From DATENM01 sp045807725 (GTDB lineage Bacteria; Acidobacteriota; Blastocatellia; UBA7656), in assembly GCA_045807725.1 (NCBI GenBank), contig JBJMGV010000062.1:48404-112403 (forward strand): DNA of 64,000 nt, written 5' to 3'. Made by a program: the position numbers and the translations under genes. This document shows, one piece after another, positions 17,757 through 26,851 of the stretch; within the stretch, counting starts at the first letter, position 1, and each line of letters begins with the position of its first letter. The notes under the pieces are model-generated. The model saw nothing but the letters and a program-made list of their open reading frames with translations, was not told the DNA's origin and did not search any database.

Positions 17757-20123
17757 TCACACCAAAGCGATCTTGAGCACCTGGCGGATCGAATCGACAA
17801 ACTGGAATTCGATCTCCTTGAGCAGTTCTTTGGGAATCTCTTCAAGGTCGCGGCGATTCTGCTGCGGCAAGATGATCGTGTTGACGCGGGCGCGGCGCGC
17901 GGCCAGCACTTTCTCCTTGATGCCGCCGACCGGCAGCACGTTTCCCCGCAAGGTGATCTCGCCGGTCATTGCCACAGAGCGTTTCACGGCTCGGCCAGAC
18001 ATCGCCGATACCAACGCCGTCGCCAGCGTGACGCCGGCGGACGGGCCATCTTTCGGAATCGCGCCTTCGGGAACGTGTATGTGAACATCGACCTTGCTGA
18101 ACTTATCAATCTCGATGCCGAGTTCGTCGGCGCGCGCCTTGGACCACGAGAAGGCCGCTTGCGCCGACTCTTTCATTACATCGCCCAACTGGCCTGTGAG
18201 CAGCAACGCGCCTTTGCCATTCGTCGTCAGCGCTTCGATGAACAACACGTCGCCGCCGGCGGGCGTCCAGGCCAGCCCTGTAGAGACGCCGACCTGATCC
18301 TTCTTCAGCACTTCGTCAGGATGAATGTGCGGCACGCCTAAGAACTCTTGAAGGTTCTCCTGCGTGACGCGCACCTGGGTGTCATCGCCCTCGGCGACAC
18401 GGCGTGCGACTTTGCGGCAAACCTGCGCGATCTCGCGCTCGAACTGGCGCAGGCCCGATTCGTGCGTGTATTGCAGGATGATAGCCTTCAACGCCTGCCG
18501 GCTGATCTTCAAGTGCTTGGCCGTGATGCCGTGCGCATCCATCTGCTTCGGGATGATATGGCGACGCGCGATCTCGGTCTTCTCCTCTTCGGTGTAGCCC
18601 GCGAGCCGGATGATCTCCATGCGATCACGCAACGCCGGCTGAATCGTTTCGAGCACGTTGGCCGTCGTCATGAACATTACATTCGACAGATCGAACGGCA
18701 CGGCCAGGTAATTGTCGCGGAACGAGAAGTTCTGTTCCGGGTCGAGCACTTCAAGCAACGCCGACGAAGGGTCGCCGCGAAAATCCGCGCCGACCTTGTC
18801 TATCTCGTCCAGCATAATGAGCGAGTTGTTGGTTCCGGCCTGTTGAATCGATTGCACGATACGACCGGGCAGCGCGCCGATGTAGGTGCGCCGGTGGCCG
18901 CGTATCTCGGCCTCGTCGTGCAGGCCGCCAAGACTGAGGCGCTGGAACTTGCGATTAAGCGCGCGGGCGATTGACCGGCCAAGACTGGTCTTGCCGACGC
19001 CCGGCGGGCCGACCAGGCAGAGGATCGGCCCTTTAGCTTTATCCTTCAGCTTGCGCACGGCGAGCGCTTCGATAATGCGCTCTTTGACTTTCTCTAGCCC
19101 ATAGTGGTCTTCGTCAAGAATGACCTGGGCGCGCTTTAAATCGAGGTTCTCTTCAGACGCTTTCGACCACGGCAAGCCGACCATCACGTCAAGGTAGTTG
19201 CGCAGGGTCGCCGCCTCGGCGGCGTCCGGGTGCATGCGTTCGAGTTTTTTGATCTGCCGCTCGACTTCCTCTTCGACCGCTTCGGGCATCTCCGCGAGGA
19301 TCATCTTGTCGCGGTACATCTGTATCTCTTCGGCCAGTTCGTTGCCTTCGCCGAGTTCCGCCTGAATGGCTTTGAGTTGTTGGCGCAAGTAGAACTCGCG
19401 CTGCGTGCGGTCGATCTCACCCTTCGCCTGCGTGTTGATCTCCTGCTGAACGAGCAGCACGTTGATCTCGCGCGCGAGCAGCTCGTTGACGCGACGCAGG
19501 CGGTCGGCGGGGTTCAGCTTCTCAAGCACGGACTGCGCGTCCGAGACTTTCAATTCGAGATTCGAGGCCGCGACATCGGCGAGACGACCGGGGTCTTCGA
19601 GGTTGGCGACGATTGCCATCACTTCCGAAGAGATGTTCTTGCCGAGCGTGATCGCGCGTTCGAGCGAAGCGCGCACGTTGCGAATCAACGCCTCAAGTTC
19701 GAGGTCGTCGGCGTCAGGCTCGCTGTCTGTGAGCGGCTCGATGTGTGCGATGAGCGCCGGCTGGTTCTCGTCGAAGCGCGAGACGCGAGCGCGCGACAGC
19801 CCTTGCACGAGTATGCGTATGCGCCCATCGGGCATCTTCAGCATACGCATAATCGCCGCCGCCGTGCCGTGATTGTAAAGGTCCGCGCCGGTCGGCTCCT
19901 CTTTTTCGAGGTCGCGCTGCGCCACCAGCATAATCATGCGATTTTCGGCCAGCGCCTGATCGACGGCGCGAATCGAACGCTCGCGCTGCACGAACAGCGG
20001 CACGATCATATAAGGAAAGATCACAATGTCGCGCAAAGGCAGGACCGGCAGTGAGTCCGGCAACTTCACCTGCTCTTCGCTTTGTTCAATTTGGACTTCT
20101 TCGCTTTCGAGTATTGATGACAT
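17757..20123 (-). CDS. lon: ATP-dependent protease Lon
   Basis: Cytoplasmic AAA+ protease of 788 residues. Order: N-terminal substrate domain beginning LPVLPLRDIVIFPYM, coiled linker, AAA+ module with Walker A GPPGVGKT (Lys378), and protease domain with Ser695 in PKDGPSAGV and Lys736 in GGIKEK forming the Ser-Lys dyad. The frame is open to 20189, but the predicted promoter lies at 20161-20189, so ATG 20123 (MSSILESEE) is the start. Confidence 0.96.
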   Translation of the reverse strand: MSSILESEEVQIEQSEEQVKLPDSLPVLPLRDIVIFPYMIVPLFVQRERSIRAVDQALAENRMIMLVAQRDLEKEEPTGADLYNHGTAAAIMRMLKMPDGRIRILVQGLSRARVSRFDENQPALIAHIEPLTDSEPDADDLELEALIRNVRASLERAITLGKNISSEVMAIVANLEDPGRLADVAASNLELKVSDAQSVLEKLNPADRLRRVNELLAREINVLLVQQEINTQAKGEIDRTQREFYLRQQLKAIQAELGEGNELAEEIQMYRDKMILAEMPEAVEEEVERQIKKLERMHPDAAEAATLRNYLDVMVGLPWSKASEENLDLKRAQVILDEDHYGLEKVKERIIEALAVRKLKDKAKGPILCLVGPPGVGKTSLGRSIARALNRKFQRLSLGGLHDEAEIRGHRRTYIGALPGRIVQSIQQAGTNNSLIMLDEIDKVGADFRGDPSSALLEVLDPEQNFSFRDNYLAVPFDLSNVMFMTTANVLETIQPALRDRMEIIRLAGYTEEEKTEIARRHIIPKQMDAHGITAKHLKISRQALKAIILQYTHESGLRQFEREIAQVCRKVARRVAEGDDTQVRVTQENLQEFLGVPHIHPDEVLKKDQVGVSTGLAWTPAGGDVLFIEALTTNGKGALLLTGQLGDVMKESAQAAFSWSKARADELGIEIDKFSKVDVHIHVPEGAIPKDGPSAGVTLATALVSAMSGRAVKRSVAMTGEITLRGNVLPVGGIKEKVLAARRARVNTIILPQQNRRDLEEIPKELLKEIEFQFVDSIRQVLKIALV

Positions 20124-20160
20124 GGTCAAATAGTGCAGTTCTAGAAAGCCTGCAATGAAG

Positions 20161-20189
20161 ATTGTAAGGCGCAGGCCAGCGGCTGACAA
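20161..20189 (-). promoter_or_regulatory. Sigma70-type promoter for lon
   Basis: TTGTCA (20189-20184), 17 bp, TACAAT (20166-20161) on the minus strand, with a leader of about 30 nt. No CIRCE inverted repeat is visible beside it. Confidence 0.6.
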
Positions 20190-20234
20190 GGTGGCGGGGT
20201 TCGGTTTAAAAAAGCGATGAGCGAATTGGCAAAG

Positions 20235-20257
20235 GTTAGCCCGCCTTGCGGGCTAAC
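20235..20257 (-). terminator. Hairpin after nrdR
   Basis: A perfect 10-bp stem (GTTAGCCCGC with GCGGGCTAAC) and a 3-nt loop, 7 bp after the nrdR stop codon. On the minus strand only a weak CTTT follows, so termination may be incomplete. Confidence 0.55.
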
Positions 20258-20263
20258 GCCATT

Positions 20264-20728
20264 CTATTTCTGACTGCCTTTGCGGACGAGCGAACGCAAC
20301 TCGCTCATAAACTCGGAGACATCTTTGAAGTCGAGATAGACGGACGCGAAGCGCACGTAGGCGACTTTGTCGAGTTCCTTCAGCCGCCGCATAATCATCT
20401 CGCCGATCTTCTCGGTCGAGCGCTCGCGTTCGCGCGACTCCTGGACGTACTTCTCTATGGAATTGACCAGCCCTTCGATCTTCGACATCGGGATGGGCCG
20501 CTTCTCGGTCGCCTTCATCACACCGGCCAGCACTTTTTCGCGCGCGAAGGGTTCGCGCGTGCCGTCTTTCTTGACGACCATATACGGAATTTCGTCTATG
20601 CGCTCGTAACTCGTAAAGCGCCGCTCGCACCTCAAGCACTCGCGGCGGCGGCGAATCACGTCGCCCTCACGGCTCTCACGCGAATCCACAACACGGTCTT
20701 CCAGATGTGCGCAGAATGGACATTTCAT
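20264..20728 (-). CDS. nrdR: Transcriptional repressor NrdR
   Basis: Zinc-ribbon/ATP-cone repressor of ribonucleotide reductase genes. The N-terminal ribbon is CPFCAHLEDRVVDSR then CLRCERRFTSYER, followed by the ATP-cone (VVKKDGTREPFAREK, residues about 50-140). The 154 residues match the family. No nrd gene is in the window, so its targets lie elsewhere. It is followed by lon in the same direction, but lon has its own promoter. Confidence 0.96.
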   Translation of the reverse strand: MKCPFCAHLEDRVVDSRESREGDVIRRRRECLRCERRFTSYERIDEIPYMVVKKDGTREPFAREKVLAGVMKATEKRPIPMSKIEGLVNSIEKYVQESRERERSTEKIGEMIMRRLKELDKVAYVRFASVYLDFKDVSEFMSELRSLVRKGSQK

Positions 20729-20802
20729 AACATCAACCGCCCACTTTAATTTCGTAAGTTCAAGATGAACTCGTCACTACCCTGCCAACAATGGGGCTTC
20801 AG

Positions 20803-21897
20803 TCAGCGAGTCACGACGACCGCCTTACCCTTTTCTGTATCAGCCTCGCCGCTTGCGTCGAGCGGCTCAACTTGCTTCTCGCCGATCCGCTTCAAGCTGC
20901 CGAGCGTCAACCCTTCACGGGCTACATAATAAATGCCGAAAAGCGTCGCCGGCGCGAAGATCAGCGGGTGCAGGATGATCGCTACGGACTTAGCCGAATC
21001 CTGCGGAACGCCGAGGAAAGTCAGCGCCGCCGCCGTCGCTATGTGGAAAGGGCCAGTCGCGCCACCCGGCGTCGGCACAACCGAGCCGAGCATCGACAGG
21101 CCCATCACGAATACCGCGCCGGTGAACGGAACCTGATTGTAATGAATGCCGAACGCGCGCACGACCAGCAGGTGCGCCGTCGCTACCATCAACCAGATCA
21201 AGACGGTGTAGGAGACCGTGATGGTCAGTCCGCGCGCGTCGTGCAACACCGCCAGCCCTTCCGAGATTTGTTCTAACAGGCTCATCAGGCCGGTCGAGAC
21301 TTTGCGAGGCAGCCGGCCCAGTCGCTTGCCGAGATAGGTCAACGCGCTCTGGCGCTTGCGGCGGAATACGGACAGGCCATAGATGCCGGCAACGGCGACA
21401 ATCAATAACAATGCGCCGGTGACTTTGATCCAGCCAAACATACGCATCGCATCGGCGTCGTGATCGCTTTCGTTGTACTCGAAAAAGATCAGGTTGATGG
21501 CGAAGAAAAAGACAACCATTACCATATCGAAGACGCGCTCGATCATCACCGTCGCGTAGCTGGCCGAGGGGCGCACGTTCTCTTTGATCGACAGGCTGGC
21601 CGGGCGGATGATCATCTCGGCGGCGCGGCCCATCAGGAAAAGGGCCGAAAAGCCGATCATCGTGGCGCGAAACAGCGCGCGGAGCGGCGGCCTGGCCATC
21701 GGCTCCAGCAGCGTTCGCCAGCGCAAGGCGCGCACAACATACGTGCCCATCAACAGCGCCAGCGCCAGTCCGAGTTGCGCCCAGTTCGCCGCCCGCACCT
21801 TCGCCCACACTTCAGAGAAGTCGAGGTTGTGAACGAAGAGGTAGACAAACAGCGCGCCTACGCCCAGGCTCAAAATCGTTTTCCACCTGCCGCTCAC
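20803..21897 (-). CDS. YbhN/UPF0104 (LPG synthase transmembrane domain-like) membrane protein
   Basis: An integral membrane protein of 364 residues with about 8 hydrophobic segments. It resembles the flippase-like integral domain family: LRALRWRTLLEPM-type start, GRAAEMIIRPASLSIKE, and TPGGATGPFHIATAAA near the end. No aminoacyl-transferase domain follows, so lipid transport or an unknown role is more likely than lysyl-PG synthesis. The frame is open to 22077, but an extended -10 at 22007-22015 places the transcript start near 22000. I chose GTG 21897; it lacks a strong ribosome-binding site, so the start is uncertain. Confidence 0.82.
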   Translation of the reverse strand: MSGRWKTILSLGVGALFVYLFVHNLDFSEVWAKVRAANWAQLGLALALLMGTYVVRALRWRTLLEPMARPPLRALFRATMIGFSALFLMGRAAEMIIRPASLSIKENVRPSASYATVMIERVFDMVMVVFFFAINLIFFEYNESDHDADAMRMFGWIKVTGALLLIVAVAGIYGLSVFRRKRQSALTYLGKRLGRLPRKVSTGLMSLLEQISEGLAVLHDARGLTITVSYTVLIWLMVATAHLLVVRAFGIHYNQVPFTGAVFVMGLSMLGSVVPTPGGATGPFHIATAAALTFLGVPQDSAKSVAIILHPLIFAPATLFGIYYVAREGLTLGSLKRIGEKQVEPLDASGEADTEKGKAVVVTR

Positions 21898-22006
21898 TTT
21901 ATTGGTAGTGTCTCCGTGATATACAATAGAGCCGGCGGCCCGGAAAGCGTCGCCGGTTCGTTGAAGCTTCGATGCGATCAGCCGCAAGGGACTGTATCGA
22001 GCGGGC

Positions 22007-22015
22007 ATTCTAGCA
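22007..22015 (-). promoter_or_regulatory. Extended -10 element upstream of the YbhN-like gene
   Basis: TGCTAGAAT on the minus strand (22015-22007), identical to the extended -10 of the phosphodiesterase promoter at 11360-11368. No good -35 is visible, which fits an extended -10 promoter. Confidence 0.42.
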
Positions 22016-22143
22016 CAAAATATTGACGGCCTGCACCCCTTCGGCAACATCTTGTGCCTATGGCTTCGGCGAAACATTTTTCGTCACCATCTCGTTTAGC
22101 GAGTTGGCGGACATCCAGAATACAGCTTGCGAGAGGGCGACAG

Positions 22144-22731
22144 GTGGGAGCGATACTTGCGTTGACAGCAACCGATGCGGAATTGGCTCAGCGTTGTCTC
22201 CAGGGCGACCAGCAGGCGTGGGCAGAGATCGTGCGCCAGTATTCGCGCCGCATCTACAACCTCGCCTACCGTTTTACCACGAGTCACAGCGCGGCGGAGG
22301 ATTTGACGCAAGAAGTTTTCATTCGCGTCTATCGCTCGCTGACGCAGTACGACGCGTCGCTCGGCGACCTGTCGAACTGGCTGATGCGCCTGGCGCGCAA
22401 TCTGATCATTGACGATTACCGTAAACGCCAGAGGACGCCGACCGATTCGAGCGATGATCTGGCCGATCACGAGTATCACCTGCCGGCAGCGAGCGACAGC
22501 CCGCACCGCTCGCTCGAACGCCAGGAGCGCCGGCTGCAAGTGCTGGCCGCCATCGACAAGCTGTCGCCGGACCTGCGCGAGTGCGTCATCCTGCGCGACA
22601 TTGAAGAATTGACCTATCAGGAGATCGTTGACCTGCTGCGCATACCTGAAGGCACGGTCAAGAGCCGTATCAACCGGGGCCGCATTGAGTTGGCGAAGGT
22701 GCTACGCCGCATGAAGGTGCAGCCGGAATAA
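22144..22731 (+). CDS. ECF-family RNA polymerase sigma factor
   Basis: RpoE-like sigma factor of about 195 residues. Region 2 is visible as RRIYNLAYRFTTSHSAAEDL, then TQEVFIRVYRSL and NWLMRLARNLIIDDYRKR. Region 4 is LRECVILRDIEELTYQEI with GTVKSRINRGR. Starts upstream to 22054 are possible; I prefer GTG 22144, which has GAGAGGG upstream and gives a family-length protein. The next gene encodes zinc-finger anti-sigma-like domains, so the pair is probably a sigma/anti-sigma unit. Confidence 0.92.
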   Translation: MGAILALTATDAELAQRCLQGDQQAWAEIVRQYSRRIYNLAYRFTTSHSAAEDLTQEVFIRVYRSLTQYDASLGDLSNWLMRLARNLIIDDYRKRQRTPTDSSDDLADHEYHLPAASDSPHRSLERQERRLQVLAAIDKLSPDLRECVILRDIEELTYQEIVDLLRIPEGTVKSRINRGRIELAKVLRRMKVQPE

Positions 22732-22886
22732 CGCGGCCAGTGTGCGAGGGCCACGGTGGACGCGGCCCTCGCAGGCGCTCAATGGCCGCGCAATAACGTG
22801 TGAATTTATCAGGCGGTCGCTGCCCCGTGAGGGACAGCCGGAAAGTTGTGTTGTCGAAAGGACAGGGCAAGCCCTGATCGAGTCGT

Positions 22887-23720
22887 ATGCAGTGCAGCCA
22901 TTTTGAAGAACAGTTGAGCGATTACCTTGACGGCACACTGGCAAAGGGCGAAGGCGTCGAGTTTCGCGCGCACGCCTTGCAGTGCCGCGCTTGCCGCGCG
23001 CTGATGGACGAAGTCAAAGGCGCGCTCAACGAGTGCCGTCACGATGACGCGGTTGAGATTCCGTCAATGCTTGAATCGTCGCTGCTGACGATTGCCGAAC
23101 ACCACCGCGCTTTTGATTGCGTCGCCTTTGAAGAGTTGATCACGGAATTCCTCGATGGCTTCGTGCCCGCGCCGATGTATCACCGATTTGAAGAGCATGC
23201 CGAACGCTGTGCGCTCTGCTCGGGCTTACTAACGGATGTCGTATTCGCCGTTGCCGCGTGTCACTCGGTGCATACGTATGAAGAAGTGGAGTTGCCCGCG
23301 CCGCTGTTCGACCGGCTCGTCGCTTTGAGTTCTGCGGTCGCGTTGCCCGCTCGTCGAAGCGTCGCCACAATGGTCAGCGCGTGGGCGACGCGATTGCTGC
23401 CGCGCGCGACGACTGCGCCGCGCTGGTCGCTGGCGACCGCCGCATCGATTACGCTGGCCTCATTCCTGTTCCTCTTGTATGGCTTCTCAGAAGACCGAAC
23501 GGTGATGGGCATCTACCGACACGCGCAGGTTAAGTTCGCTCAGATTTATACGCGCAGCACCGACCTTTATGCGCAGAAGAACGTGCTGGCCGCGCGCATT
23601 GAGCGCGTCGGCATGGGGCTTGACGAAATCTGGGATGGACTGGGCGGCGAAAAGCCTGTCGGCAATCCATCCGACCATCAGAAGGATGTCGAAAAACCGC
23701 AGCCGCCTCAGAAAGACTGA
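22887..23720 (+). CDS. Putative anti-sigma factor with two ZAS-type zinc fingers
   Basis: A 277-residue single-span membrane protein. It has two zf-HC2 (ZAS) modules: HALQCRAC around residues 30-37, and HAERCALC around 108-115. A membrane segment (about 193-207, ASITLASFLFLLYGF) separates the cytoplasmic fingers from a C-terminal outer domain of about 70 residues. It is co-directional with and 155 bp after the ECF sigma gene. Anti-sigma function is inferred from domain and position. Two fingers in tandem is unusual. Confidence 0.85.
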   Translation: MQCSHFEEQLSDYLDGTLAKGEGVEFRAHALQCRACRALMDEVKGALNECRHDDAVEIPSMLESSLLTIAEHHRAFDCVAFEELITEFLDGFVPAPMYHRFEEHAERCALCSGLLTDVVFAVAACHSVHTYEEVELPAPLFDRLVALSSAVALPARRSVATMVSAWATRLLPRATTAPRWSLATAASITLASFLFLLYGFSEDRTVMGIYRHAQVKFAQIYTRSTDLYAQKNVLAARIERVGMGLDEIWDGLGGEKPVGNPSDHQKDVEKPQPPQKD

Positions 23721-23731
23721 GGCGGCTTTTG
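23701..23731 (+). terminator. Terminator overlapping the anti-sigma stop codon
   Basis: A 10-bp stem AGCCGCCTCA/TGAGGCGGCT with a 7-nt loop and a TTTTG tail. The TGA stop (23718-23720) is in the right arm, so the last codons also code for the hairpin. Confidence 0.86.
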
Positions 23732-23840
23732 TTTACCTTCGGCCCGAATTGTGTTTCGCCGAACCCCGCCGTGCGCCGCATCGTTCAAGCTGTTGCAAGC
23801 TCAATCCGAAAATTGAATCACAGAGAGATGTAGAGTCATC

Positions 23841-24563
23841 ATGATGTTTTGCTCATACCACACACAAAGCGCGGCGCGAGTGCAGTGCTCAAGCTGCCAT
23901 CGCGGCCTCTGCCCGGCCTGCGACCATCGCATCAAAGGATACGCCTACTGCCAGGACTGCATCGTGATGGGCGTTGAGAGCCTGTCGCAACCCGGCTACC
24001 AGCGCGGCCAGTCAAAAGCCAAAGCGCGGCTCGCGGCCCTCTGCGCGCTGATTCCCGGAATGGGCGCGGTCTACAACCGCCAGAACCTCAAGGCGGTCGT
24101 CCACTTCGTCAGCATCGTCGGATTGTTTAATCTTCCCAAGCTGCACATCTTGTCGGGTCTGTTCGTGCTGGCCGGCCTGGTCGTCTACATCTACTCGATG
24201 ATGGATGCCTACCGCACAGCCGAGCGCATCGCGCAGGGCGACAGCGCCGAAGCCGACGAAGCTCGATTCAAGCGGCAACTGGCGAAACGCGCGCCAATGC
24301 TCGGCGTCGGCTTGATCGTCCTCGGCGCGTTGATGGTGATTCAGATATTGCGGCCCTTTATGTTCATCTCGCCGGCCCGCCTGCTACCTGTAGCTTTAAT
24401 CATATTGGGCGGCTACCTGTTGACGCGATATTTCAAGCGTTCACGCGGCGACGTTTCAACGCCTGATTACAATCAGCCGCCGTATCCAATGATCGCTGGC
24501 TCTTTTGGTGATCCGGCTCACACAAACGTCAGGCCCATGGCTCGCTTCGGCGAGCGAAGGTAG
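23841..24563 (+). CDS. B-box-like zinc-finger membrane protein
   Basis: A 240-residue protein. The N-terminus has a Cys/His cluster (CSYHTQSAARVQCSSCHRGL, then CPACDHRIKGYAYCQDC) resembling a B-box zinc finger, ending near residue 41. Three or four membrane segments follow (about 55-75, 88-122, 150-180, 183-200), with a charged loop in between. The family occurs beside DUF5668 proteins in several phyla, and here a DUF5668/DUF4097 gene follows after 8 bp. Function unknown. A second ATG at 23844 is equally possible. Confidence 0.82.
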   Translation: MMFCSYHTQSAARVQCSSCHRGLCPACDHRIKGYAYCQDCIVMGVESLSQPGYQRGQSKAKARLAALCALIPGMGAVYNRQNLKAVVHFVSIVGLFNLPKLHILSGLFVLAGLVVYIYSMMDAYRTAERIAQGDSAEADEARFKRQLAKRAPMLGVGLIVLGALMVIQILRPFMFISPARLLPVALIILGGYLLTRYFKRSRGDVSTPDYNQPPYPMIAGSFGDPAHTNVRPMARFGERR

Positions 24564-24571
24564 GAGAAGGC

Positions 24572-26290
24572 GTGTCGTCGCAGCCCAACAATCGAAGAGG
24601 CACGCTGCTGCTCGGCCTATTGCTGATCGGCGTCGGCGTGCTGGTCTTGCTGGCTCCTGCCGGCACCGGCGTGCGCGGCTGGCTGATGCGGCTGTGGCCT
24701 ACCTTTCTCATCATCGCCGGCGTCATTCGCGTGATGGGTTTCGCCGTCGAGCGCAAACCGCGCTCGCCCGTCGGGGGGATGTTTCTCATTATCATCGGCG
24801 CGCTCTTTTTCGTCAGCCGCTTTCATACCGACCTGAATCCTGTCGCGCTTTATGGCCGTTACTGGATTCTCCTGCTTCTCATCTTCGGCGGTATCGAGCT
24901 GGTACGCTACTATTCGCACCGCAACAGCTACGGCCCGCCGCCGCGCCTCTTTTCGGTTGGGCGGCTCATCGTCGTCTTCTTCATTATCGGCACGGGCGTT
25001 CTCGCCAGCCGCCTTGGCAATAACCCGGCGGTAATTTCGGCCATGCACCTGCCACGTTTTCTCGATGGCCTGCGCGATTCTGTAGCCGGCCAGAGCTTTG
25101 AATTCACTGATGCGCCGGTCGAAAGCAGTGACATCGCGCCGGGCATGAAGATCACGGTCGCTAACAGCTACGGCAATGTCAAAGTGAACGGCGGCGGCCA
25201 GCTTTTAAGAGCGACGCTGACCAAGCGCGTGCGCGGCTGGAGCAGCGATGACGCGCGTCGCATCGCCGAGCAGGTCAGCCTGACGATCACAAAAACAGCG
25301 GACGGATTGCTCATAACCACGACGCGCAATCAAGTGAATCAGGACTTCACCACCGACATACAGCTTGAGCTGCCGCCTTCGGCTGCCGTGACGGTCAACA
25401 ACAGTTATGGCGCAGTTGCCGTCGCTAACCTGCAAAACGCCGTTCAGATCAAGACCAGTCACGGACAGGCTGAAATCAATCAAGTGAGCGGCAATGTCAA
25501 ATGTGAATTGAGTTACGCCAACGTTAGCGCCAACGGCATCAATGGCGACGTGGTCATCAGCGGCGCGAAGGCCGCTCGGCTGTCGAACATCAATGGCGCG
25601 GTCGAGCTGGCAGCGCGCAATGATGCCGTCGAGCTGAATGGCATCAGCGGCCCGGCCCGCATCAACGCGCCTTTTTGCACGATTCATGCTCAAGGCTTGA
25701 GCGGCAGAGCCGAGCTGAAGACCGAGCACGGGCGCGTCGATGTCACGAGCGCGTCAAACCTCGACATAGAGGCTCCGTATTCAGACGTTCGCGCCCAAAC
25801 CATCAATGGCGATGTGGCGGTGCGCTCATCGAACAGCAACATCCAGGTGACAACCGTCTTCGGCTCGGTCGAAATCAACGCCGACAAGTGCAACATCAAC
25901 ATCGATGACGCGCGCGGCGAAGTCGCCGTTGAGACCTCGCACGGCGAAGTCACGGTGAAGGATTTTTATGAAGGCGTTCACGTCGAAACCAGCTACGCGA
26001 CCGTGACGTTGATTGCAGCCAAGCCGCCCGATCAAGACATTGACGTGCAGAACAATCACGGCGAGATTCGCCTGGTGCTGCCGCCGACGAGTCGCTTCAT
26101 GCTTGATGCGACGAGCGAGCACGGCGAGATTCGCCCGAGCGGCTTCGCTGATCTGGCGGCGCGAGCCAGCGAATCACTGGTTGCCGCCAATGGCGGCGGG
26201 CCGAACATCATTCTGCACACTTCATTTCGCAACATCACTATCTCGGCGAGCGGCGCTCGTCAGGCACAGGCCAGCGCGCGCGTCAACTGA
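24572..26290 (+). CDS. DUF5668-DUF4097 membrane protein with beta-helix repeats
   Basis: A 572-residue protein starting at GTG, with AGGAGAAGG just upstream. Residues 1-155 contain about five membrane segments (LiaI/DUF5668-like, LLIGVGVLVLLAP and similar). Residues 170-560 are a repetitive beta-rich region, with turns such as NSYGNVKVNGG, NNSYGAVAVANL, TSHGQAEINQ and ETSHGEVTVKD, matching the DUF4097 putative-adhesin right-handed beta helix. It would present a long rod outside or inside the membrane. LiaF-like proteins act in envelope stress signalling, so a similar role beside the sigma/anti-sigma pair is plausible. Confidence 0.85.
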   Translation: MSSQPNNRRGTLLLGLLLIGVGVLVLLAPAGTGVRGWLMRLWPTFLIIAGVIRVMGFAVERKPRSPVGGMFLIIIGALFFVSRFHTDLNPVALYGRYWILLLLIFGGIELVRYYSHRNSYGPPPRLFSVGRLIVVFFIIGTGVLASRLGNNPAVISAMHLPRFLDGLRDSVAGQSFEFTDAPVESSDIAPGMKITVANSYGNVKVNGGGQLLRATLTKRVRGWSSDDARRIAEQVSLTITKTADGLLITTTRNQVNQDFTTDIQLELPPSAAVTVNNSYGAVAVANLQNAVQIKTSHGQAEINQVSGNVKCELSYANVSANGINGDVVISGAKAARLSNINGAVELAARNDAVELNGISGPARINAPFCTIHAQGLSGRAELKTEHGRVDVTSASNLDIEAPYSDVRAQTINGDVAVRSSNSNIQVTTVFGSVEINADKCNINIDDARGEVAVETSHGEVTVKDFYEGVHVETSYATVTLIAAKPPDQDIDVQNNHGEIRLVLPPTSRFMLDATSEHGEIRPSGFADLAARASESLVAANGGGPNIILHTSFRNITISASGARQAQASARVN

Positions 26291-26366
26291 CGCGCAAGCA
26301 ATAGCCGCGAGGCGCGACCGGGCGCACGCGTTGCCTTGCGCATCCGTTCTTGAAAGGAGCAACGTT

Positions 26367-26558
26367 ATGACAGCTATTCTCAGATTCATCATCGGACTGG
26401 TGGTCTTCTTCATCGGCATCGTCGTGATGAAGATCGTACTGGCGCTGGTCGCCGGCCTGTTGAAGATCGTTCTGATCGTCCTGTTCCTCGGCGCGCTGGC
26501 GCTGATCGGTTACTTCGTCTTCAGGATCATGTTTCCGAATCGAGCCGAGCCGGTTTGA
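26367..26558 (+). CDS. Small two-span membrane protein
   Basis: A 63-residue hydrophobic protein (MTAILRFIIG start, ends FPNRAEPV) with two adjacent membrane spans. AAAGGAG lies 9 bp before the ATG, an excellent ribosome-binding site. It follows the DUF4097 gene by 76 bp and is closed by a terminator, so it probably belongs to the same operon. I do not recognise the family. Confidence 0.75.
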   Translation: MTAILRFIIGLVVFFIGIVVMKIVLALVAGLLKIVLIVLFLGALALIGYFVFRIMFPNRAEPV

Positions 26559-26572
26559 CGGCTCACACGTCA

Positions 26573-26630
26573 GGCCGCCCGTTGTTTGCCTTACCTGTCG
26601 AGACGAGAGGCAGACGGCGGGCGGCCCTTT
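26573..26630 (+). terminator. Long imperfect terminator hairpin after the envelope gene cluster
   Basis: A 9-bp GC stem (GGCCGCCCG/CGGGCGGCC) continues inward through a second stem (GTTTGCCT/AGGCAGAC, one wobble) to a 16-nt loop, followed by TTTATAAT. It ends the 23.8-26.6 kb transcript. Confidence 0.72.
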
Positions 26631-26851
26631 ATAATGTCCCTGCCCCCATTTCTTGCGAATTTCTTAAATCCGTATCCATTCGACCCCTCCTGATTGCAAC
26701 CCTTGGACTCGTGTGATAGCCTGCCGACTTGCTTGGGTTAGTGTCACCCCTCACAAGCTGTATGTTGTTGTTTTGACAAATAAGTTTCGGGTGTTGCTGT
26801 GGGACATTGGCAACATCCCCATACTCTGAATAAGAGCCAAGGAGATGCTTA

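Noticed and set aside
21442..22026. Long plus-strand frame within the YbhN-like gene
   Set aside because: An antisense shadow; the minus-strand frame has clear transmembrane pattern and family motifs.
26773..26778. TTGACA as a promoter for the M23 peptidase gene
   Set aside because: No acceptable -10 hexamer occurs 16-18 bp downstream.
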